From NCBI GenBank assembly GCA_964412785.1, contig CAYPQD010000001.1, positions 163,818-227,817 on the forward strand: a DNA stretch of 64,000 bases, in the 5' to 3' direction. Position numbers and translations under genes: made by a program. Source of the DNA: UBA5336 sp964412785 (lineage in GTDB: Bacteria > Pseudomonadota > Alphaproteobacteria > Caulobacterales > Hyphomonadaceae). The notes beneath the pieces are model-generated. The model had not been told where the DNA came from. It did no database searches and saw only the letters and a list, made by a program, of their open reading frames with translations. Shown here in pieces: positions 49,591 to 57,114 of the stretch. Position 1 is the stretch's first letter, and the number at the start of each line of letters is the position of its first letter.

Positions 49591-51527
49591 TCGAGCTTGG
49601 CCATTTCGCCGCCTTCCTGGCGCTCGGCCTCGTGCTCGCCCAGTCGATCCTGGGCCTTGGCGGTGAGCGACGCATCAGCGCCGGCCTCGCCCTCCTGGCC
49701 TTCGCGCTGATGGGGCTGTCATTCCTGACGCTGGTCAGGGCCTTTGCGGCGTCGGATTTCTCGCTGCAGCTTGCGGTCGACAATTCCCATACCCTGAAGC
49801 CGATGCTCTACAAGATTGCCGGGACGTGGGGGAACCATGAGGGCTCCATGGCGCTCTGGTGCCTCGTCACCCTCGGCTTCAGCGCCGCCGGCGCGCTGTT
49901 GCTCAATACTGGCCGTGAGCGCTTCGAGGCGCGGGCGATCGGTGTGCAGGGGCTCCTGTCGGTCGGCTCGCTGGCCTACCTCCTGTTCGCCTCCAGCCCG
50001 TTCACCCGCATCGTCGACCCGCCCCTGCAGGGCAATGACCTCAACCCGCTGCTGCAGGACCCGGCCCTCGCATTCCACCCGCCCATGCTCTATGTCGGCT
50101 ATGTTGGCTATTCCTTTGTCTTCGCGCTCGCCGCCGCCGGCCTGATCGAGGGGCGGATCGACCGCGACTGGGCGAAGACTGCCCGGCCCTGGGCGATGGC
50201 CGCTTTCGTGCCGCTGACCTTCGGGATCCTCTTGGGCAGCTACTGGGCGTATTATGAACTCGGCTGGGGCGGCTGGTGGTTCTGGGACCCGGTGGAGAAT
50301 GCCAGCCTGATGCCCTGGCTTCTCGGCGCGGCGCTCCTGCACTCGCTCATCGTCACCGAGAAGCGCGGCAGCTTTGCAGCGTGGACGGCGCTGCTGGCCG
50401 TCCTCGCCTTCTGCTTCTCCCTGCTCGGCGCCTTCCTGGTACGCTCTGGCATTCTGACATCGGTGCATGCTTTTGCCGTCGATCCCCTCCGCGGCACACT
50501 GCTGCTGGCCGGCCTGCTTGCCTATGGTGGCCTCGCTCTGGCGCTGTTCACCTGGCGCGCGCCAACATTGCAGGGCGGGGCGCCCTGGCGCCTCGTCAGC
50601 CGGGAGGGCGCACTGATGGCAAACAATGTGGTGCTGGCTGTCGCCACCGCAACGGTGCTGCTCGGCACGCTGTTCCCGCTGGTCGCGGAAGGTTTCGGCC
50701 GGCAGATGTCGGTGGGCGAGCCCTATTTCAATCTGACCTTCGGGCCGATCATGGCGCTGGCGCTCCTGCTCCTGCCAGTCGTCCAGGGCTGGCGCTGGGG
50801 ACGGCAAGACCGCCCGCGCTGGCGCGCCTGGCTGTCGGCGCTGGCCGGGCTTGCGGTCGGCACCGCACTGCTGGCGCTTGGCCTGTTCGGCCTGCCGCTC
50901 GGCGCCGCACTCGGCCTGGCGCTGGCATTATGGCTGATCGCCGGCGCGGTCCTCGAACATGCCCGGCGGGCGAGGACGTGGGCCCGCGTCTTCCGCCTGA
51001 GCGCGCGCAGCTGGGGCATGACGCTCGCCCATGCCGGGCTCGGCCTGTTCCTGCTCGGCGCCGTCGTGGAGACCAGCGCCCGCCATGAGGCCACGCTCGA
51101 CCTTGCCGCCGGCGACACGGCCCGCATGGCCGGATGGAGCGTCACCCTGCAGCGCGTCAACGCGGTCGAGGGGCCGAACTGGTATGCTGACCGGGCCACT
51201 CTGGTCGCCACCCGCTCCGGGCGCGAGGCCGTCCTCGAACCGGAAAAGCGTTTCTACCCGGCCGCGCGCATGCCGACCAGCGAAACGGCGATCCACCGGA
51301 CCGGCACGGGCGACCTCTATTTCGCCCTCGGCGACAAGCGCATCATTGACGGCGAACTGCGCTGGACCTTCCGGGCCTATTTCAACCCGCTGATCGACCT
51401 TGTCTTTCTTGGCGTTGTCCTGATCGGGGTCGGCGGCCTGGTGACCGTCTGGCCGCGCGGGCTGTTTGCCCCCGGCCGGCGCCGCGCCGGCGCGCCCGCA
51501 GCCACGCCCAGGGAGGCGGAGGCGTGA
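49587..51527 (+). CDS. ccmF: Cytochrome c haem lyase subunit CcmF
   Basis: A 646-residue integral membrane protein with about fifteen helices. The WWD haem-handling motif is complete (WGGWWFWDPVENASLMPWLLG, near residues 228-248), and conserved His residues lie in the flanking loops (for example GNHEGS and LAFHPPMLYVGYVGYS). It transfers haem to CxxCH apocytochromes together with CcmH and CcmI. It overlaps its neighbours on both sides by a few bases. Confidence 0.95.
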   Translation: MIELGHFAAFLALGLVLAQSILGLGGERRISAGLALLAFALMGLSFLTLVRAFAASDFSLQLAVDNSHTLKPMLYKIAGTWGNHEGSMALWCLVTLGFSAAGALLLNTGRERFEARAIGVQGLLSVGSLAYLLFASSPFTRIVDPPLQGNDLNPLLQDPALAFHPPMLYVGYVGYSFVFALAAAGLIEGRIDRDWAKTARPWAMAAFVPLTFGILLGSYWAYYELGWGGWWFWDPVENASLMPWLLGAALLHSLIVTEKRGSFAAWTALLAVLAFCFSLLGAFLVRSGILTSVHAFAVDPLRGTLLLAGLLAYGGLALALFTWRAPTLQGGAPWRLVSREGALMANNVVLAVATATVLLGTLFPLVAEGFGRQMSVGEPYFNLTFGPIMALALLLLPVVQGWRWGRQDRPRWRAWLSALAGLAVGTALLALGLFGLPLGAALGLALALWLIAGAVLEHARRARTWARVFRLSARSWGMTLAHAGLGLFLLGAVVETSARHEATLDLAAGDTARMAGWSVTLQRVNAVEGPNWYADRATLVATRSGREAVLEPEKRFYPAARMPTSETAIHRTGTGDLYFALGDKRIIDGELRWTFRAYFNPLIDLVFLGVVLIGVGGLVTVWPRGLFAPGRRRAGAPAATPREAEA

Positions 51528-51940
51528 TCAAGGCGATCGTTATCGCCCTCCTGGTCAGCCTGCAGGCCGCCTCCCCGCCGCCGCAGCTGACACCGGAAGA
51601 AGAGGCGCGGGCCGTTGCCCTGATGCGGGAGATCCGGTGCGTGGCCTGCGAGAACGAACCGATCTCCCAGTCTGCGGCCGAGATTGCCGGCGATATGCGC
51701 CTGCGGGTGCAGGTCCTGATCGCCGAGGGCGCCAGTGACGCTGAGGTGCGCGACTGGTTTGCCGGTCGTTATGGCGAGTTTGTCCTGTTCCGCCCGCCAA
51801 GCAAGGGCCTCTCGGGCTGGCTCCTCTGGGGCGGGCCCTTCCTCCTGCTGGCAGCGGGCGCGGGCTTGGCCCTGACGCTCGCCAGCCGTCGCATCCGAGA
51901 GGACGAGCCAGTCGATACGGTCGCGCCGGAGGACGCCTGA
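51524..51940 (+). CDS. ccmH: Cytochrome c maturation protein CcmH (CcmL/CycL)
   Basis: A 138-residue protein with a signal peptide and a single C-terminal helix (LLWGGPFLLLAAGAGLALTL). The redox motif is MREIRCVACENEPISQSAAEIA, corresponding to LRCxxCQN in most homologues; here Glu stands where Gln is usual. It reduces apocytochrome cysteines before haem attachment. The start is GTG 51524. No ccmG follows; a ccmABCDG block is presumably elsewhere in the genome (inference). Confidence 0.92.
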   Translation: MIKAIVIALLVSLQAASPPPQLTPEEEARAVALMREIRCVACENEPISQSAAEIAGDMRLRVQVLIAEGASDAEVRDWFAGRYGEFVLFRPPSKGLSGWLLWGGPFLLLAAGAGLALTLASRRIREDEPVDTVAPEDA

Positions 51941-52030
51941 TCACGCGCCCCCTCGCAAAGGTGTGACTCCCAAACCTGCCTGATGGTTCCCACCTCTGGA
52001 GCGCCAGCCAACACGGGGAGCGCCCACGCC

Positions 52031-53278
52031 ATGCTGCCATCCCAACGTATCGAATTCGAAGGCGCCGGCGGCGAACAGCTCGCTGCGCGCCTCGACCGGC
52101 CGGCAGGTCCGGCCCGCGCCTTCGCCCTGTTTGCCCATTGCTTCTCCTGCTCAAAGGACCTGCATGCCGCCCACCGCCTTGCCCGTCGCCTCGTCGACCA
52201 TGGGATCGGTGTGCTGCGTTTCGATTTTACCGGTCTTGGCCAGTCGGAGGGCGATTTCGCCAATACCAATTTCTCTTCCAATGTGGCCGACGTGATTGCT
52301 GCCGCCCGCTGGCTTGGCGAGACCGAGGGCGGGCCGCAATTGCTGGTCGGCCACTCCCTCGGCGGGGCCGCTGTCATCGTGGCCGCCGCACACCTGCCCG
52401 GTGTGAAGGCGGTCGCGACCATCGGGGCGCCTGCCGATGCGGACCATGTCCTCAACGCCTTCTCCAGTGACCTGGAGCGCATCGAGGAGACCGGTGAGGC
52501 GAGCGTGTCGCTTGGCGGGCGCAGCTTCACCATCCGCCGCCAGTTCCTGGAGGATGTGCGCGGCGCCCGCGTTCGCGATGCCGCCGCCGCGCTCGGCCGT
52601 CCACTGCTCGTCCTGCACGCCCCGCTGGATGACAGTGTCGGTCTCGATAACGCCACCGGCCTCTTCACCGCAGCAAGGCATCCGAAATCCTTCGTCAGCC
52701 TCGACACCGCCGATCACCTCCTCTCCAGCCCCGGCGATGCCCGCTATGCCGCTGATGTCATCGCCGCCTGGGTCAGCCGCTATGGCGTGCCGGGCGGCGA
52801 GGAACAGCCGCGTCAGGGCGAACCGGGCTGCCGGGCCGTTCAGGTGAGCGAGACCGGGCAGGGCCGCTTCGAGAATGCCGTGGTGATCGGCGGGCAGCGC
52901 TACATCGCCGACGAGCCGGTGGCGGTCGGTGGCGGCGGACGCGGGCCGGACCCCTATGAATGGGTCACTGCCGGCCTTGGCGCGTGCACGTCGATGACCG
53001 TGCGCATGTATGCCGAGCGCAAGGGCTGGCAGCTGGAACGTGTCGAGGTCACGCTTCGCCATGCCAAGGACCATGCGAAGGACTGCGCCGAATGCGAAGC
53101 GGGCCGCAAGATCGACATTTTCGAGCGTGAGATCCGCCTCGTCGGCGACCTCGACCAGGACCAGCGCGCCCGCCTGCTTGAGATCGCCGACAAGTGCCCG
53201 GTCCACCGCACCCTGCATGACCGCGTCGAGGTGCGCACCCGGCTGCATGACGCTGACGCCACACCCTCGCCTAAATGA
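52031..53278 (+). CDS. Alpha/beta hydrolase-OsmC fusion protein
   Basis: A 415-residue two-domain protein. Residues about 1-255 are an alpha/beta hydrolase with nucleophile Ser109 in VGHSLGG, Asp in HAPLDDSVG and His in DTADHLLS. Residues about 275-405 are an OsmC/Ohr domain with cysteines in GLGACTSMTVRMYAERKGW and IADKCPVHRTL, the peroxidatic pair of this family. OsmC proteins reduce organic peroxides. The fused form is known from other proteobacteria. ATG 52031 is used. It stands alone, 90 bases after ccmH. Confidence 0.9.
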   Translation: MLPSQRIEFEGAGGEQLAARLDRPAGPARAFALFAHCFSCSKDLHAAHRLARRLVDHGIGVLRFDFTGLGQSEGDFANTNFSSNVADVIAAARWLGETEGGPQLLVGHSLGGAAVIVAAAHLPGVKAVATIGAPADADHVLNAFSSDLERIEETGEASVSLGGRSFTIRRQFLEDVRGARVRDAAAALGRPLLVLHAPLDDSVGLDNATGLFTAARHPKSFVSLDTADHLLSSPGDARYAADVIAAWVSRYGVPGGEEQPRQGEPGCRAVQVSETGQGRFENAVVIGGQRYIADEPVAVGGGGRGPDPYEWVTAGLGACTSMTVRMYAERKGWQLERVEVTLRHAKDHAKDCAECEAGRKIDIFEREIRLVGDLDQDQRARLLEIADKCPVHRTLHDRVEVRTRLHDADATPSPK

Positions 53279-53361
53279 TGTTTAATCCCCATCTCACGGA
53301 ACGACGCGATATGAGTGCAACCCACCGCTGATCCGGTGGAAAAACAGGAGTCTGACGAGCA

Positions 53362-54900
53362 ATGACGACAGGCATTTCCCGCCTCGGACACACCGCCATC
53401 GCCGCCTTCGCCGGTGCCGCTGCTTTCGGCGCGCTGGCCTGGGGGCCGACGCTGATGGCCCCTGCAGACGCCCGGCCGATCACCATCGCGCCGCCCGAGG
53501 GCGCGCCGATGAGCTTTGCCGACCTGATCGACCGCGTCAGCCCGGCCGTTGTCAGCGTCAACGTCGTCGCCGAGCAGGAAGTCACCGAACTGGCCGATCT
53601 CGACCGTTTTCTCGACCAGTTCCGCGGCATGCCGGGGTTTGAGGACTTCTTCGAGCGCCGCCGCGAGGAGCAGCAGGACAATCAGGAGGGGTCGCCGCGT
53701 ACCCGCGAGGCACGGTCCCTTGGTTCCGGATTCTTCATCTCCGGAGACGGGTATATCGTGACCAACAATCACGTCATCAATGGCGCGATCGAGATCGAGG
53801 TGGTGCTCTCCGACGGGCGCGAACTGGAGGCCGAGATCGTCGGCACCGACCCGCAAACCGATCTGGCCGTCATCCGTGTCACCGAGACGGGCAGCTATCC
53901 CTATGTCGCCTTCGCCGAGCAGATGACCCTGCGCAAGGGCGACTGGGTCGTCGCGCTCGGCAACCCGTTCGGCTTCGGTGGCACGGCGACCGCCGGCATC
54001 GTCTCCGCCGATGGCCGCGAGCTGCGCGGCGGCGGGCCCTACACAGACTTCCTGCAGCTCGATGCAGCCATAAACCGGGGCAATTCCGGCGGGCCGACCT
54101 TCGACCTGCAGGGCCGCGTCGTCGGCGTCAACACAGCGATCTTCTCGCCCACAGGGGCGTCGGTCGGCATCGGCTTTGCCATTCCCGCCGACCTCGCCAG
54201 CCAGATCACAAGCACCCTGATCCGCGATGGCCGCGTCTCGCGCGGCTGGCTTGGCGTGACCATCCAGGATCTCACCGCCGACATGGCCGATGCCCTCGGG
54301 CTCGGCGAGATCGAAGGCGCGATCGTCACCGAACTGGTCAAGGACGGGCCAGCGGAGAAATCCGGCTTCCGCCGCAATGACATCGTGCTCAGCGTCAATG
54401 GCAAGGCGGTGGACAATGCGACCGAACTGACCCGCGCGGTCGGCAACCTGATCGCCGGCTCCCAGAACCGCTTCTCCATCCTGCGCGAAGGCAGCGAAAT
54501 GCTGCTGACGGTGACCGTCGGCGAGCGTCCGGAGGACCCGTTTGCCGCGACATCCCGTCCGTCCGCGGGGTCGTCCGCCCCCAACGGGGCTGGCAATGAG
54601 CTCAGCGCCTTCGGGGCGAGCTTCCGCCCACTCGATGCCGATACCCGCAGCGCCCTCGGCCTCGATGCCGGTGAGCGCGGCCTCGTCATTACCGATGTCG
54701 ACAGCGACAGTCCGCTTGCCGATGCCGGACTGATGGAGGGTGTGGTGATCCTTGAGGTCAACAACAGCCCTGTCGCCAGCGTCGCCGACTTCGAGGCGGC
54801 CGTCGAGCAGGCACGGCGCGACGGGCGTGACAAGGTGCTGGTCACTGCGCGGTTCGGCCAGATCACGAATTTCAGGACGCTTGACCTTCCGGAAGAGTAG
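53362..54900 (+). CDS. degP: Periplasmic serine protease, Do/DegP family
   Basis: A 512-residue HtrA-type protease. A signal sequence (AAFAGAAAFGALAW region) is followed by the trypsin-like domain with His137 (TNNHVINGA), Asp167 (PQTDLAVI) and Ser242 (RGNSGGPTFD). Two PDZ domains occupy about residues 295-390 and 415-510 (VKDGPAEKSGFRRNDIVLSVNGKAVDN; VDSDSPLADAGLMEGVVILEVNN). It degrades misfolded envelope proteins. The downstream two-component system starts 64 bases later and may control it. Confidence 0.93.
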   Translation: MTTGISRLGHTAIAAFAGAAAFGALAWGPTLMAPADARPITIAPPEGAPMSFADLIDRVSPAVVSVNVVAEQEVTELADLDRFLDQFRGMPGFEDFFERRREEQQDNQEGSPRTREARSLGSGFFISGDGYIVTNNHVINGAIEIEVVLSDGRELEAEIVGTDPQTDLAVIRVTETGSYPYVAFAEQMTLRKGDWVVALGNPFGFGGTATAGIVSADGRELRGGGPYTDFLQLDAAINRGNSGGPTFDLQGRVVGVNTAIFSPTGASVGIGFAIPADLASQITSTLIRDGRVSRGWLGVTIQDLTADMADALGLGEIEGAIVTELVKDGPAEKSGFRRNDIVLSVNGKAVDNATELTRAVGNLIAGSQNRFSILREGSEMLLTVTVGERPEDPFAATSRPSAGSSAPNGAGNELSAFGASFRPLDADTRSALGLDAGERGLVITDVDSDSPLADAGLMEGVVILEVNNSPVASVADFEAAVEQARRDGRDKVLVTARFGQITNFRTLDLPEE

Positions 54901-54964
54901 CGTCCAATCGAAACAGGGCCTGTCTCCGGGGCCGGGGCGGCAACCACGCAAAAGGAGAGCCGGA

Positions 54965-55636
54965 ATGCGTGTGCTTGTGATCGAAGACGACCAGGAGACA
55001 GCGGGTTACATCGCCAGCTGTCTTGAGGAGGCCGGCCATGAGGTCGACCTGTGCCATGACGGCAATGACGGCCTGGCCATGGCCCGCGGCGGTGCGTTCG
55101 ACGCCCTCGTGGTCGACCGGATGCTGCCCGGCAAGGACGGCCTCACCCTGGTGCGGGAATTCCGCAATGGCGGCGGCAGTGCGCCGGCGCTGTTTCTCTC
55201 CCACCTCGGTGATGCCGGCAACAAGGTCGATGGTCTCAATGCCGGAGGCGACGACTATCTCGCCAAGCCCTTCGCCCCGGCGGAGCTGGCCGCCAGGGTC
55301 GCCGCGCTGGGCCGTCGCGCGCCGAGCGAGATGCCGGTGACGGTCCTGCGCGCTGCCGACCTGGAGATGGACCTGCTGGCCCGCAAGGTGAAGCGCGGTG
55401 GCAAGCGCATCGACCTGCAGCCGCGCGAGTTCCGCCTGCTGGAATACCTGATGCGCCATGCCGGGCAGGTGGTCACCCGCACGATGCTTCTGGAGAAAGT
55501 CTGGGACTATCATTTCGACCCCCAGACCAATGTTATCGACGTCCACATCTCGCGCCTGCGCGCCAAGATCGACAAGGATTTCGAGACCCCGCTCCTGCAT
55601 ACCGTCCGCGGTGCGGGCTACCGGCTGGAAGCCTGA
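54965..55636 (+). CDS. OmpR-family response regulator downstream of degP
   Basis: A 223-residue regulator. Receiver marks are EDDQET, Asp51 (ALVVDRMLPGKDG), Ser in FLSHLGD and Lys in DDYLAKPF. The DNA-binding winged helix at about residues 125-220 ends HTVRGAGYRLEA. The Thr/Ala after beta 4 is replaced by Ser-His, a mild deviation. The start ATG 54965 has AAAGGAGAG upstream. The kinase gene begins 59 bases after the stop. Confidence 0.92.
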   Translation: MRVLVIEDDQETAGYIASCLEEAGHEVDLCHDGNDGLAMARGGAFDALVVDRMLPGKDGLTLVREFRNGGGSAPALFLSHLGDAGNKVDGLNAGGDDYLAKPFAPAELAARVAALGRRAPSEMPVTVLRAADLEMDLLARKVKRGGKRIDLQPREFRLLEYLMRHAGQVVTRTMLLEKVWDYHFDPQTNVIDVHISRLRAKIDKDFETPLLHTVRGAGYRLEA

Positions 55637-55695
55637 GGCGAAGCCGGCGCGGCGGCTCTCCCGCAGCTGGCCGCGCCCCCCGCCCCGTCCCCGTC

Positions 55696-57099
55696 ATGGC
55701 CTTCAGGCTGCGCCTTCCTCCCTTCGCCAGGACGACCACCTTCCAGCTGGCGCTGCTCTACACAGTGGCGCTCGTCATCTTTTCCGCAGGACTGTTGATC
55801 TTTCTCTATGCCGCCACCGTCGGCTACATGCAGGGTCAGGCCGACCGGCGCGTCGAGGCGGAGCTTTCCAGCCTGCTGGAGGCCTATCGCCAGGGGGGCA
55901 TCACCCGGCTTGAGAACTCCATCCGCGACCGCGCCAGCACCGACCCGCGCACCTATTACTACCAGCTGACCGAGCCCTCGGGCCGCAAGATCAGCGGCGA
56001 TTTCGCCCAGATGCCGGCCTATCCGACCGGGCCGGGGATCACTTCGGTCGGCTTTACCCTGTCGGGGCGTCGCACCGACGGCTCCGCCTTCGAGCTGCAG
56101 GCCGACGGGCGGATCGCGCCGGTCGGCGAAGAGGCGGTGCTGATGGTGGCCTATGATGCCAGCGAGCTGTCGGAACTGATCGATCGCATCACCGAGGCGG
56201 TCTACCTCGCCGCGCCGATCGGGCTCGCCCTGTCGCTGATTGGCGGGATCACCATCTCGCGTTACGCCGCCCGCCGGGCCGACGAGCTGGCCACCACAGC
56301 CGAGGCCGTGATGGCTGGCGACCTTGGCCGCCGCGCGGCGCGCACCCGGCGCGGCGACGAGTTCGACAGGCTGGCAGAGCGCCTTAACGCCATGCTCGAC
56401 CGGCTGGAACGTCTCGTTCTCGCCAGCCGCCATGCCGGCGATGCCGTCGCCCATGACCTGCAGTCGCCGCTCTCGCGCATGCGCAACCAGCTGGAGGCCG
56501 CCCTCGCCAAGCCGCTGACAGCCGAAACCGCCAAGGACGAGATCGCCGACACCCTCGTCGAGCTGGACGGCGTGCTGGCCACATTCAAGGCGATTCTCCG
56601 GCTCGCCCGGCTGGATGCCGGCACCGACGGTCGCCTCGCACCGACCGATGTCAGCGCGCTCGCCGGCGAGCTGGTCGACCTGTTCGAGCCGGCCTGCGAG
56701 GCGGAGGGGCTGGACTTTTCCGCACACATCCATCGCGGCCTCAGCGCCATAGGTGACCGTGAACTGATTGCCCAGGCCGTCTCCAACCTGATCGACAATG
56801 CCATCAAATACACCCCGCGCGGCGGCGCCATCCGCTTCGAGGCGCGCAAGGGTAGCGACGCCAGCATCGATCTTGTCGTGCTCGACACCGGGCCCGGCAT
56901 TCCAGAGCACGAACGCGGCAATGCGGTGAAACGCTTCGTGCGCGGCGACAGCGCGCGAACCCAGCCGGGTTCCGGGCTTGGCCTCGCACTTGTCGATGCC
57001 GTCGCCCACCTGCACAAGGGAGATCTTGACCTGCTGGACGGCAATGGCCCACCCGAGCGCCCGGGCCTGAAGGCCATCCTGCACCTTCCGCGCGCCTGA
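55696..57099 (+). CDS. Sensor histidine kinase downstream of degP
   Basis: A 467-residue kinase. The first helix (LALLYTVALVIFSAGLLIFLYAATVG) and the second (VYLAAPIGLALSLIGGITI) enclose a sensor of about 125 residues. HAMP precedes the phosphoacceptor His253 (AVAHDLQSPLSRMRNQLEAAL). The ATPase domain carries NLIDNAIKYTPRGG, DTGPGIPEHE and GSGLGLALVDAV. The pairing with the preceding regulator and degP suggests envelope-stress sensing, by analogy with CpxA (inference). glnE follows by 15 bases. Confidence 0.9.
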   Translation: MAFRLRLPPFARTTTFQLALLYTVALVIFSAGLLIFLYAATVGYMQGQADRRVEAELSSLLEAYRQGGITRLENSIRDRASTDPRTYYYQLTEPSGRKISGDFAQMPAYPTGPGITSVGFTLSGRRTDGSAFELQADGRIAPVGEEAVLMVAYDASELSELIDRITEAVYLAAPIGLALSLIGGITISRYAARRADELATTAEAVMAGDLGRRAARTRRGDEFDRLAERLNAMLDRLERLVLASRHAGDAVAHDLQSPLSRMRNQLEAALAKPLTAETAKDEIADTLVELDGVLATFKAILRLARLDAGTDGRLAPTDVSALAGELVDLFEPACEAEGLDFSAHIHRGLSAIGDRELIAQAVSNLIDNAIKYTPRGGAIRFEARKGSDASIDLVVLDTGPGIPEHERGNAVKRFVRGDSARTQPGSGLGLALVDAVAHLHKGDLDLLDGNGPPERPGLKAILHLPRA

Positions 57100-57114
57100 G
57101 GAGGCGGTCGCCCG

